DNA of 64,000 nucleotides from DASVUS01 sp036388675 (GTDB lineage: Bacteria; Armatimonadota; Abditibacteriia; Abditibacteriales; Abditibacteriaceae), in NCBI GenBank assembly GCA_036388675.1, contig DASVRI010000028.1, positions 1-64,000 on the forward strand, given 5' to 3'. Position numbers and translations under genes: made by a program. Positions 51,486 to 60,859 of the stretch are shown here, in pieces. How positions within the stretch are numbered: position 1 is the stretch's first letter; every line of letters begins with the position of its first letter. The notes beneath the pieces were generated by a model that was given only the letters and a program-made list of their open reading frames with translations, ran no database searches and was not told where the DNA came from.

Positions 51486-53975
51486 TTATTCGGGCTGCGC
51501 AACAATTCGCACCGGCCCCAGTAAACCGGAAGAAACCAGAGGCGAATCCTTGGTGAAGTAATTCCAGGTTGTAAAGGTGTAACGGCCTTTTGAGGGGCGC
51601 GGCTGGTTCTTCAAAAACCAATCAGGAAATTCTTTTAGATACCACCCGCTTCCAATGTGGCCGGGGAGCCATTCCATGTCGGCGGGCTGCTGCTCATCAC
51701 CAATTAAGCGATTGGCCCATACATTGGTCACGGCAATTTCCAGCCTGTTGCTTCTTGCTTTCAGCAGGCCCGCCGGGATTCTAATTCTCCACGGCGCTGT
51801 CCAAACCACACCCAAATCGCGGTTGTTGAGCTTCACGGTAGCGATATGATTCACGACGCCCAGGTCAAGGTAAAGCGGGGCTTTATTGCCTTGCAAAGTG
51901 GGACCGGGGAGATCAAACGACTTGGTGTAAACAGCCGTGCCGCTATAGTATTTGATTCCAGCGTTGATGTGCTGCGTCCAGTCCTGAAGCGCAGGAAACG
52001 TTATCGCCTGTGTCGGGCCGCCCCAGGTAGAATCAAACTTCACCCGCCAGGAACCAGTAATTTCTTCGAGCGAGGTTGCATCGGCAAAGTTGGCGACACT
52101 GGAAGTTCTCTGCGGCTTGTTTCTAAAGACAATGAAGAAACTCTGGGAATTTTCAAAGCGAAGCGGTATGTGGGTATATCCATCCGACTCGCTGAACTGC
52201 GGCAGGTTACGTATGGAGCCTGTAACCGGATCCCAAAGCTCGGGCTGTTTGCCCGTAACTTTGAAACGACAGTTCGCAGCACCTGCTGAACGGTTGACAT
52301 TCGCAACAAAGTAGATGTCGATGCCATTGGCGCTGAGGTGGATATGTTTTATTTCCGGGGCGTCCTGCGTCACGGTGGCCTGGAAGTCATCTGTCGGGGC
52401 GACGAAACTGCCCCATTGCAGCAATGCCTGGCAGCGCTGCCAGTACTCGACAAAGGCCTTGCCAGGCTCCCACCAGGTTTGGGTGCGATCAAAGTGAGTC
52501 CCCCACTGCCCCATCGTTGCGCCGGGTTTGTATTTGTCGTCCCACGGCTGCTGCACGAAACGGTGCAGCACCATGCGATTGACACCGGCACAAAAAGCGG
52601 CATCGCCCATCGACTTTAGCCAGGCGGGCGTCTCGTTCCACCGGCTGTCCGATGGGTCGCCGGTAAAGGCTTCGGCCTCGATGATGTTTTGCCCGGACTT
52701 TCTTAAAGCCGCCACGGTGGGGTCTAATTCGTAGGGTGCATACTTGCCTTGATGCGTCCAGAATTCCGTCATGACTTTGTGCACTAAGGGCATGATTTCA
52801 TCCTGGCGCCACGGGCCTCCGTAAGGTTCGGCCAGAAAAGTAAGGTTGGCGCCTTTTAGTTTTTTCGAAATGGTGGCGAAGTACACATCGCGGTACAGGT
52901 CTTTGATGGTCGCATCAAAATCCTCGCGGAATTTCGCCGACTCCTGCTCGCTGTCGATGGTGCGTTTGGTGAAGGTGGCCAGGTATGGCAGAAGGTCATA
53001 TCCCCGGCGCGCTAAGAACTCCTGTCGCATTCTTGGTGTCCAGGTCGGTACACCCGCTTCGTAACTATCAAAATGCACGTGTGTAAAACCGGTGCCGATT
53101 AAATCTCCCAGATGTTTTTGGATTTCACCAATCACATGATCCATGTGGAAGTCAACTGCTTGCTGGTTCATCTTGTCGCATTCCAGCCCGGTGGCTTCCC
53201 ATTGAGCCGGCTGCATCAGCGTTCCCGATGTGGTGTGCCCAAACCGATAAATAATCCAATCACCTGCCGGCGCATCCCATTGCAATGCTCCGCTTGCCTG
53301 CATTTTGCCGGTTAAATCAATCACACTCTCTTTGGCCACGACACCAGTACTCGGAAGAGCGATTACGGCAACATCGCGGTAGTAAGTTCTCCTGGCCGCA
53401 ATCTCCGGTTTCTCGACGACACCGGTTGTGGGGTTGTAAATTGGCCACGGCGTATGGCCACGCAAATCGACTTGAGGCCGCGTTAATACAACATTTATGT
53501 GCTGGTTGCCGGAAACCTTTGTTTCGGCCCAGCAGATTTCCTGCATCGAAAGTTCAGGCGTAATCCACGGCCCGCCGCTCGATTCATAGGCCGGCCCGTT
53601 GAACATGCCGAAGTCCATTCCCAGACGCTTTGATTCCTGTGCAGCATGGCGCACCAGTTTCCACCACGGCTCGGTCCACGAAATAAGCTCAGGCGTCGGG
53701 CTTTTCTTTATTTCCATTGCCCACGGCGTTGTTATATCCGCAAGACTGAACATCGTGGTGCGGTTGAAGCCTTCTTTTTTCAAGGCCTCCAGGTCGCGGG
53801 TGATGCCTTTTTTACTCAGATTAGAACCCATCCACATCCACAATACGCCGGGCTTAGCGCTCGCCGGAGGATTGCGAAAAACCTTGGCCGGGTCGTTCTC
53901 GATGCGACTTTGCGACACTCCCGGCCTGGTGCAGACGAACAGCACCAGGCATAAAATCAGTAAGATTTTCATCAT
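51486..53975 (-). CDS. GH106-like alpha-L-rhamnosidase
   Basis: 829 residues with a signal peptide (MMKILLILCLVLFVCTRPGV). The catalytic region begins with KPGVLWMWMGSNLSKKGITR, DLEALKKEGFNRTTMFSLAD and LISWTEPWWKLVRHAAQESK, then MDFGMFNGPAYESSGGPWIT. It continues through VHFDSYEAGVPTWTPRMRQE (acidic residues) and IIEAEAFTGDPSD (EAE, likely catalytic Glu). The C-terminus has beta sandwiches with LDLGVVNHIATVKLNNRDLG, the GH2-type sugar-binding fold typical of the family. GH106 enzymes release rhamnose from rhamnogalacturonan. The start is one of three closely spaced ATGs after AGGAGAG. Confidence 0.85.
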   Translation of the reverse strand: MMKILLILCLVLFVCTRPGVSQSRIENDPAKVFRNPPASAKPGVLWMWMGSNLSKKGITRDLEALKKEGFNRTTMFSLADITTPWAMEIKKSPTPELISWTEPWWKLVRHAAQESKRLGMDFGMFNGPAYESSGGPWITPELSMQEICWAETKVSGNQHINVVLTRPQVDLRGHTPWPIYNPTTGVVEKPEIAARRTYYRDVAVIALPSTGVVAKESVIDLTGKMQASGALQWDAPAGDWIIYRFGHTTSGTLMQPAQWEATGLECDKMNQQAVDFHMDHVIGEIQKHLGDLIGTGFTHVHFDSYEAGVPTWTPRMRQEFLARRGYDLLPYLATFTKRTIDSEQESAKFREDFDATIKDLYRDVYFATISKKLKGANLTFLAEPYGGPWRQDEIMPLVHKVMTEFWTHQGKYAPYELDPTVAALRKSGQNIIEAEAFTGDPSDSRWNETPAWLKSMGDAAFCAGVNRMVLHRFVQQPWDDKYKPGATMGQWGTHFDRTQTWWEPGKAFVEYWQRCQALLQWGSFVAPTDDFQATVTQDAPEIKHIHLSANGIDIYFVANVNRSAGAANCRFKVTGKQPELWDPVTGSIRNLPQFSESDGYTHIPLRFENSQSFFIVFRNKPQRTSSVANFADATSLEEITGSWRVKFDSTWGGPTQAITFPALQDWTQHINAGIKYYSGTAVYTKSFDLPGPTLQGNKAPLYLDLGVVNHIATVKLNNRDLGVVWTAPWRIRIPAGLLKARSNRLEIAVTNVWANRLIGDEQQPADMEWLPGHIGSGWYLKEFPDWFLKNQPRPSKGRYTFTTWNYFTKDSPLVSSGLLGPVRIVAQPE

Positions 53976-54097
53976 AGCCATCTCTCCTTTTCCTACACGA
54001 ACGTTTTCATGGCGGAGTTCTCCAACGGTCACAATTCATTTGCCGGGAGCAATCGCAGACGCTCCGATCGCAGTAGTCCGTAGAGAAAAGTAGAGGC

Positions 54098-56125
54098 TTA
54101 AAAGGTCTTCACTGTTTCTCGGGAAGCCGCTGCGCCGCTCACGTTAATCGCCGCGACGGCTAAAGCGGACATCCGAGTACTCGCATTGCTTCTCGCGGCA
54201 CCGTTTTTCGCTCGCACCGTTACAATAGCCGGGCGTGGCGGCTGCTTCATGCCCGGCCCGACGTAAAACCCTGTGTGCGGCGGCTGGTTGTAGGCGACAT
54301 TTTGCCACGCGATGCCCATACGGTATGCCGGGTCGTGCATGAAAGTGTAGAAGCGATGCGTTGTGGGAATGGTTGTGGTGAAGATGCGCAGTTCCTGGTT
54401 GTCATTGGTGCGATAGATGACTTCCTCGCGCCAGTCGCCCAGAATGTCGGCGGAAAGGCACGGGTTGGCCTTTGTCCCGTTGTTGGAGGCGCAGTCGAAA
54501 TCCCTCGCATTCAACAACGGGTCGGATTTCGCGTTGAGATAATCCCACTTTTCGAGTGTGGTGCCGTTGAGAACTTCACTGAGCAGGTCGCCGTCCCAGT
54601 AGATTCCCATGTTGCAGGCCGGAGTGCGATCGGCGATCTTGTTTCCCTTGACATCCCACATCTGATTGCTTAAACCCGCACCTGCGGCCCAAAACTCGAA
54701 GCCGGGATAGCGCGGGTCAACGTCCAGAGCCAGGCCGCGTCCGGGGCCTTCGCCATCAGCGCCGGCGCTGACCGATGCTTTCTTCCACAGCACTTCGCCC
54801 GTCTTGGCATCGACCATGTGAACTCCGGCATCATCGAATCGCTCCTGGATGCGAAACACTTCGAGGCCCGGTCTGTTCGGATCGAGATCGGAAAGGTGCA
54901 TGGCGTCGCCGTGTCCCAGGCCGGTTGAATAAAGTCCTGTGCCGTTATCATCAACGGCCATGCCGCCATAAACGATTTCGTCTTTGCCGTCGCCGTCCAC
55001 GTCGGCCACGCTCAGGTTGTGATTGCCCTGTGCGGCGAATTTTTCGTTGCCGGGAGTGTTGCTGTCGAATGTCCAGCGATGCGTTAGTTTGCCCTCGCGC
55101 CAGTCCCAGGCCGCCAGTACGGTGCGCGTGTAGTAGCCGCGACACATTACGACACTGGGATGCACGCCGTCAAGATAGGCAACACAGGCCAAGAAGCGGT
55201 CAACACGATTGCCGTAACCGTCGCCCCAGACAGCCTTGAGTTCGTCGGAAGTGGGATCGGGCTTGGCCGGATGGCGCGATGGAATGTAGTTCGTTGTCGA
55301 GAGAGCCTTTCCCGTCAGGCCATCGAATACGGTTAGAAACTCCGGCCCTTTTAGAATGCGACCGGCCTCATTGACATGATTGGCAGTGGCATCACCGATG
55401 GCAGTCCCACTGCTATCAATTGTGCCATCCGCCGTTTTACAGACCATCTCGGCTTTGCCGTCGCCATCGAGGTCGTACACCATGAACTGCGTATAGTGCG
55501 CGCCTTCGCGGATGTTCTTCCCTAGATTAATCGTCCACAGCAGAGTGCCGTCGAGCTTGTAGGCTTGCAGAATCGGCGGATCGGTTTCGCCATTTTGCGA
55601 GTTGTCACGGCCTCGTCCCGCCTGATGCAAAACGATTTCATACTCGCCATCGCCGTCCAAATCTGCGACGGAAGCATCATTAGGCGTGTAACCCGGCGGC
55701 GTCTGCAAGCGAAGCGAAAGATAAGGCCGCGCCGCCGCATTGGCAGGGATCGTAAAACGAGTACTCGCCGCTTGCTCCTGGCCGCTCTTTACAGGTCGCA
55801 CAAAATACGAGTTGGCCTGTGCCGGGTTTGCTGTTGCATCCACAAAGTCCGTAGATTGTGTAAGAGTCTTGTTATTCAGCCTGATCGGTTTAGCAGCACC
55901 GGCGGCGCGATACAGATTGAAAGAGATGTTCTGCGGGTCGGTGCCCAACATGCGCCAGCCGACGTACACTTTGCCGTCGCTCTGCCGGATCGCCACCACG
56001 CCGCGCCCTAAATCCTCCATCTGCCGTTGCGCTGTGGCGCGGCGTGGCGGTGAGAGAAACATTGCCCCCATCAGAAGCATTCCCACGCTGACGGCTCTAT
56101 GACGGTTGATCCATTGTTTCATCAT
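54098..56125 (-). CDS. PL11-like rhamnogalacturonan lyase
   Basis: 675 residues with a signal peptide (VSVGMLLMGAMFLSPPRRATA). After RQMEDLGRGVVAIRQSDGKV and YVGWRMLGTDPQNISFNLYR comes the Ca-rich beta-propeller: SVADLDGDGEYEIVLHQAGR, YDLDGDGKAEMVCKTADGT, NLSVADVDGDGKDEIVYGGM and SADILGDWREEVIYRTNDNQ (DxDGDG-type calcium sites). These and FFYTFMHDPAYRMGIAWQNV-like blocks are the hallmarks of family 11 lyases (YesW/RglA type). The enzyme cleaves the rhamnose-galacturonic acid backbone by elimination. It follows GH43 with a 70-bp gap on the same strand. Confidence 0.93.
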   Translation of the reverse strand: MMKQWINRHRAVSVGMLLMGAMFLSPPRRATAQRQMEDLGRGVVAIRQSDGKVYVGWRMLGTDPQNISFNLYRAAGAAKPIRLNNKTLTQSTDFVDATANPAQANSYFVRPVKSGQEQAASTRFTIPANAAARPYLSLRLQTPPGYTPNDASVADLDGDGEYEIVLHQAGRGRDNSQNGETDPPILQAYKLDGTLLWTINLGKNIREGAHYTQFMVYDLDGDGKAEMVCKTADGTIDSSGTAIGDATANHVNEAGRILKGPEFLTVFDGLTGKALSTTNYIPSRHPAKPDPTSDELKAVWGDGYGNRVDRFLACVAYLDGVHPSVVMCRGYYTRTVLAAWDWREGKLTHRWTFDSNTPGNEKFAAQGNHNLSVADVDGDGKDEIVYGGMAVDDNGTGLYSTGLGHGDAMHLSDLDPNRPGLEVFRIQERFDDAGVHMVDAKTGEVLWKKASVSAGADGEGPGRGLALDVDPRYPGFEFWAAGAGLSNQMWDVKGNKIADRTPACNMGIYWDGDLLSEVLNGTTLEKWDYLNAKSDPLLNARDFDCASNNGTKANPCLSADILGDWREEVIYRTNDNQELRIFTTTIPTTHRFYTFMHDPAYRMGIAWQNVAYNQPPHTGFYVGPGMKQPPRPAIVTVRAKNGAARSNASTRMSALAVAAINVSGAAASRETVKTF

Positions 56126-56197
56126 CTTGCCTTTTGATCGCCTTCAACTGACACTCCTCATCTTCGGTGGAGCTAAGCCCTGGACCGATTACAAGCT

Positions 56198-58687
56198 TTA
56201 TGCATCGCCCTTCTGCGGAGCACTCTGCTGCGGAGCATTCTGTGCAAGTGCGACAATCTCTTCTGCTGTGAGGGCGGATTCGTAAACCCGCAGTTCGTCC
56301 ATGAGACCTTTGAACGGAACATCCTGCCAGTTGACACCCAGCGCGAAGGTGCCGGTCGTTGTCGTGAATACGTTTGGAAAATTTGTTCCGCTAAATTGCG
56401 GGGCGCCATTCACATAAACGGTTATGGCTCCGTCCCGCACGGCAAAGGAGAGGTGCGTCCATACGTTTACCGGGATCTTCATTTTGGTCAAGGCATCATA
56501 CCAGGATGCACTGCCCGCCCAAACCATCGTTTCGTTGTTCAAAAAGCCAAGCCCCATCGGCACGACGCTGACCCAGTTATCCCGGTCTCTGGCCCCAAAG
56601 AAGGTGGTCGTAATTTCTGTAAGCTGCGCGGGCTTTACCCATAGCGCAACCGAGTACTCGTTGCCGGAAAGCATGCCCCTGGGCAGGAGGATGCCGGAAG
56701 CGCCGTCGAACACCGCCGCATTGCCGCGAACGCCGGTTGCGAACGTGATCTTGCCGCCCGTGTTGTTGATGCGATTTCCAACAATGGAACCGTTAGCGGC
56801 GCGGCCTGTGCTGTCTTTGAGATTGCCATCGAATGCGTAATGCGCGACCAGGCCGCCTGCGGATTTCTCTTTTACCGTTATGCTAAAGGCCTTCGTCGCG
56901 GTTGCTGCGCCCAGCGTGATGGTGGCCGTGAGGATGGCCCTCGCATTACCCGCACCCACTTCGGGCCGGGTCACGGCACCCTCGTTGGAGACGACCTTTT
57001 GATTTGAAGAAACCCAGGTGATGCGGCTCTGCCGGGTGCCTTCGGTGGGCAGGGACAAGTTCGTGATGACGCTGCTCCTGGTATCGCCCAGAGTGAGCGC
57101 GCGCTGCACATCCGCAACAATTTGCGCGGGTGTTTTATCCGGTATCTTGCTGCCCCAGATGGCGACGCCCTGCTTCGATAGCGCGCTGAACGTGAGAACA
57201 TAGCTTTGCGAATCCGGCTCCCACTGGCGCACTGCAACGCCATCAAATAGTTGGTCTCCAACGGTAATTGCGATGCTGTTATCGCCGGCTGTCTTCCATG
57301 TGCCGTTGACTGCGCCGGTGATTCTGCCGTCTTGCTCCAGGCGAATGTACTGCGACTTGTGAATCTCTTTGGAAATGGCTTTGCCGTGGTTCACATACTT
57401 GTATTCGCCCGCCACGTCTTGCCGCCTGATGGTGCCGGCTGTTTCACCAGCATAGCGATAGGGCGCGACCACCGGCCAGTCGTTCTGGTTCATGAACATC
57501 TGGTGAACGCGGAGTTGATGCGCTTCGCCGCGCTGTGGGAATCGCGCATGAAAGATGAGGAACATCTTGCCCGTAGCCGGATCGTAATAGGCCGAGTTGT
57601 GGCCTGGAGACACATACCCGATGCCCAGCCCGCTGCCCGGATCGCCGACTTTGCGCTCGAAGAGGAAGTTGCCCATCAACTTAACGCCGTAAGGCTCGAT
57701 GGAGAGATTATCGAACAGCGGTTTTCTAGGATCGGATTGAACGTCAGCCATATCGTTACCTTCGGCATCGAAATAAGGGCCGTCAGGACCAGTGGAGCGC
57801 GCTACGCGGATGTTATAGCCGCTGGCTGCATCCAGGCCGCCGAAGGAAGCGAACATATAGTAGAACCTGGTCTGCGGGTGATATAGAATGTAGCCACCTT
57901 CAATGGGGCTGTGATTCCCGCCGATCAGCCTCTTGCCATAGCCTTGTCCGGGCAATTGCTTCCCGGTCGTCTCATCCATCTTCAGGATAAAGAGACCACC
58001 GGAAAACGAGCCGTAGATCATCCACAACTGGCCATCGTTGTCGTAGAAAGTGTCCGGATCGACAGCGTTGGGGTGACGGCGCGCATTGTAGCCGGTACCA
58101 TCCTCACCTAGCTCCTGCCACATGCCCGACTTGAGCAGAATGCCCAGGTTCTTATAGGGGCCTTCCACCTTGTCGGCCACCGCAACGCCCAGTGCAGAGC
58201 GCGGAGCATTGCCTTTGGTGACGTTGTAATACATGTAGAAGCGTCCGTCTTTCAGTTGAATGACATCCGTAGCCCACAGCGCACGCGACTGCGTCCAGGC
58301 GAAAGCCTCCTTCAACTCTTCCAGAATATTGTCGAACAGACGGTTCGGGTTCGGTTGGGCCGGATCACCGATTCGCGCATAGTTGATGTCGGACGCGACC
58401 ATGTCCCACTGCATGAAATCCCTGGTCTTGGCCGCCGCCAGGTGAGAGCCGAAGACGTAGAAGGTGTCGCCCACTTTGATAACCGATGGGTCATGCACGG
58501 CGGCATCTCGAAACACCGGCGCGCGCGGCTCCTGACTAACGGCGCGGGATCTCTGCCGGCTTGGTACGGTTTGCACGGCAGCCATATCCTTCGCAGGCGT
58601 CGATGTGGCGCACGCCAGCCCGCACGAGATCATCAGCGAGATCGCCACCGAAGTCGTCAGAATGTTTCGCCGTCGGCATTTGCTCAT
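56198..58687 (-). CDS. GH43 endo-arabinanase with Ig-like and LamG domains
   Basis: 829 residues with a signal peptide (TSVAISLMISCGLACATSTP). Residues about 50-400 form a five-blade GH43 propeller: VHDPSVIKVGDTFYVFGSHL (Asp general base), ATDVIQLKDGRFYMYYNVTK, HPNAVDPDTFYDNDGQLWMI (pKa-modulating Asp), IEGGYILYHPQTRFYYMFAS (catalytic Glu). A short C-terminal sandwich of the arabinanase type (ISKEIHKSQYIRLEQDGRIT) follows. After it come an Ig-like domain at about 510-610 and a LamG domain at about 620-800 (GLVAHYAFDGNLKDSTGRAA; VALWVKPAQLTEITTTFFGA). It cleaves arabinan side chains. A small duplication gives the tail APQQSAPQK. Confidence 0.93.
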   Translation of the reverse strand: MSKCRRRNILTTSVAISLMISCGLACATSTPAKDMAAVQTVPSRQRSRAVSQEPRAPVFRDAAVHDPSVIKVGDTFYVFGSHLAAAKTRDFMQWDMVASDINYARIGDPAQPNPNRLFDNILEELKEAFAWTQSRALWATDVIQLKDGRFYMYYNVTKGNAPRSALGVAVADKVEGPYKNLGILLKSGMWQELGEDGTGYNARRHPNAVDPDTFYDNDGQLWMIYGSFSGGLFILKMDETTGKQLPGQGYGKRLIGGNHSPIEGGYILYHPQTRFYYMFASFGGLDAASGYNIRVARSTGPDGPYFDAEGNDMADVQSDPRKPLFDNLSIEPYGVKLMGNFLFERKVGDPGSGLGIGYVSPGHNSAYYDPATGKMFLIFHARFPQRGEAHQLRVHQMFMNQNDWPVVAPYRYAGETAGTIRRQDVAGEYKYVNHGKAISKEIHKSQYIRLEQDGRITGAVNGTWKTAGDNSIAITVGDQLFDGVAVRQWEPDSQSYVLTFSALSKQGVAIWGSKIPDKTPAQIVADVQRALTLGDTRSSVITNLSLPTEGTRQSRITWVSSNQKVVSNEGAVTRPEVGAGNARAILTATITLGAATATKAFSITVKEKSAGGLVAHYAFDGNLKDSTGRAANGSIVGNRINNTGGKITFATGVRGNAAVFDGASGILLPRGMLSGNEYSVALWVKPAQLTEITTTFFGARDRDNWVSVVPMGLGFLNNETMVWAGSASWYDALTKMKIPVNVWTHLSFAVRDGAITVYVNGAPQFSGTNFPNVFTTTTGTFALGVNWQDVPFKGLMDELRVYESALTAEEIVALAQNAPQQSAPQKGDA

Positions 58688-58890
58688 TGGTTTCGCCTCA
58701 GCCGGTTGCGAGCCGCCGTGTCGGACGGGTTTCTCAAGGACATCACTTCACTGCCTGCACAATTACGTTTCTCACCTTGTATCTTGCGCCCCTACATAGG
58801 GTTTTAAATCACTTGTAGGCATGGGGCCACAACTGCCTGGAAAGAGAATCCAAGGGGATGCCCTCGGTGAAACGCGGACACCAGCCAGTT
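58688..58890. other. Intergenic between GH43 start and GH29 stop
   Basis: 203 bp. No gene. The sequence CTTGCGCCCCTACATAGGG near 58786 recalls the core of the GTAGGGGCG elements. Confidence 0.45.
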
Positions 58891-60816
58891 CTACTGCGGC
58901 ACTTTGACGAGGCGCACGGAGCGCAGGTTGAACGGGCGCCATGTGGCGGCGCTTGCCGGGCGAACTTTTACGGTCAGAGTACTCGTCTGCTCAATCTCGA
59001 CATCGCCCACCTCAATGTTTCTGTATTCGGTCCAGAAGTCGGTCAGCTCGGATTTGCCCATCAGCTTGTGGTCGCCGATCTCCAGCACGAAGTCGGTGGT
59101 TTGGTTAGCTGCGGAAGCCTCCATCGAGACGTGGTAGGTGCCCGGCTCCTTCGCCTGCATCTGCCACGAAACCCAATCCTGAATATAAGTCCAGAAGCCG
59201 ATATTGCGGTTATTGGCGGGGCCTTCGAGGCGCAGGTCGCCGTGCAGCAGCGCAGCACTCGCAGCGAGATGGATCGTGCCGTCCGGGCCGGGCGCCACAG
59301 TCTGGATGACCGGCTCGGCTTTAACAAGCGGCGGCATCAGCCTCGCCGTCCACGCCGCCAACACGGAAGCCTCTACATTGTCCACGGTTTGCAAGCCGCT
59401 GATCTTGAACGCGAGCGCGTGCCGCGACGGCAACTCCTGCGGTAACTGGATTACCACTCCCTCAGGGCCGCGCTTCCATTCCAGTTCCCCGTCATAACCC
59501 AGCAGCGTGACGCTCGCCGGCTCGCCGCTCACCAGTGGCGAGTCCGTCGCCAGCGCCTGAATGGTCACCGGCTCCGTTGGGATGCCGAGCGTGATGGCGT
59601 AGATGTCATCGTTTCGCGTTGTGAAGCGGATGTCGCGCGAGGTGAAGCCGAAATCCTCTTTGAAGTGCCCGGTTTCAATTTGCGTTGGGCCTTCGCCAAA
59701 CATCGTCCAGGGACGTGTGCTGTAAATTGCCTCGCCGTTGACGGGCATCCACTGCGCCATATCTGCCAGGAAGCGCTGTGATTCCGGTGGCAGGCTGCCG
59801 TCGGCATACTGCACCACGTTGAGCAGCAGGCAGCCATTCTTGCTCACGACATCAGCCAGGGTGTGGATCACCTGGTCGGTTGTCTTGTAGTCGTAGCCGT
59901 CCGAGTAATACCAGTCGCCGATGGAGGTGTCGGTCTGCCAGGGCGACGGGCTGATGCCCTGCAAAGTCCCGCGCTCCACGTCCAGCACACCCACGCTCTC
60001 GATGAACTCACCACTGCCCATTTCTTTGTAGTTGTAAACCGCCTCCAGCTTTCCGCCGTGGCGCTGCATACTCGAATTGTATAAGTGCGCGATCATGCTG
60101 CGCCCGGTGTCGCCAAACGGAATGCCGCCGTCGCTGTACAGCAAATCCGGCTGGTAGGTATCCACTAAGTCCTGAATGCGCTGTGCCCACTCGCGATGCC
60201 ACTCGGGATTGTTGGAATACCACTCCTTATCATCGGGAGATGCTGGAGAATGATACAAGTCCTGATACTGCGGGTTGGCCCCATCGTAGGAGACACCCGC
60301 GAGCGGCCCTTCCTTGTCCGCGCCGTGGCTGGTTTGAAACCAGGTATAGCTGGCGCCCAGGTGCTCCGATACGCCAAAGCGCAGGCCGTATTTGAGCGCC
60401 GCCTGCTTCCACTCGCCCACCACGTCGCGCTGCGGCCCCACCTGAACCGCGTTCCACTTGTGGAACTTGGAATTCCACAGGTCGAAGTTGTCGTGATGCA
60501 CGCCCATGCTCACAAAATACCGGGCACCGGCTCTTGCATACAGAGCCATCAACTCTTCGGGCTGCCATTTCTCGGCCTTCCACAGCGGGATGATGTCCTT
60601 GTAGCCGTGTTCAGACGGGTGCCCGTAGGTGGCAAGATGATGCCTGTATTGCCGATCTCCCTCGCGATACATGTTGCGGGCATACCAGTCGCCCTGACGC
60701 GGCACCGCCTGCGGGCCCCAGTGCGACCAGATGCCGAACTTGGCGTCCCGAAACCAGTCGGGTGCTCCATACTGCTTGAGTGATTCCGCTGTTGCGGTGA
60801 ATGGGCCCTCAGTCAT
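58891..60816 (-). CDS. GH29-like alpha-L-fucosidase
   Basis: 641 residues from an ATG with AAGGA upstream. The catalytic domain starts APDWFRDAKFGIWSHWGPQA, then YARAGARYFVSMGVHHDNFD and NAVQVGPQRDVVGEWKQAAL. PDLLYSDGGIPFGDTGRSM carries the nucleophile Asp near residue 240, and KNGCLLLNVVQYADGSLP is the usual late block. The C-terminal 180 residues look like carbohydrate-binding sandwiches (GTYHVSMEASAANQTTDFVL). No signal peptide, so it may be cytoplasmic. It removes fucose, which decorates RG-I and xyloglucan side chains. Confidence 0.92.
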   Translation of the reverse strand: MTEGPFTATAESLKQYGAPDWFRDAKFGIWSHWGPQAVPRQGDWYARNMYREGDRQYRHHLATYGHPSEHGYKDIIPLWKAEKWQPEELMALYARAGARYFVSMGVHHDNFDLWNSKFHKWNAVQVGPQRDVVGEWKQAALKYGLRFGVSEHLGASYTWFQTSHGADKEGPLAGVSYDGANPQYQDLYHSPASPDDKEWYSNNPEWHREWAQRIQDLVDTYQPDLLYSDGGIPFGDTGRSMIAHLYNSSMQRHGGKLEAVYNYKEMGSGEFIESVGVLDVERGTLQGISPSPWQTDTSIGDWYYSDGYDYKTTDQVIHTLADVVSKNGCLLLNVVQYADGSLPPESQRFLADMAQWMPVNGEAIYSTRPWTMFGEGPTQIETGHFKEDFGFTSRDIRFTTRNDDIYAITLGIPTEPVTIQALATDSPLVSGEPASVTLLGYDGELEWKRGPEGVVIQLPQELPSRHALAFKISGLQTVDNVEASVLAAWTARLMPPLVKAEPVIQTVAPGPDGTIHLAASAALLHGDLRLEGPANNRNIGFWTYIQDWVSWQMQAKEPGTYHVSMEASAANQTTDFVLEIGDHKLMGKSELTDFWTEYRNIEVGDVEIEQTSTLTVKVRPASAATWRPFNLRSVRLVKVPQ

Positions 60817-60859
60817 GAGAAAATCCTTAAAAATGGTGCCAGCCCGGTGGCGCTGCGAC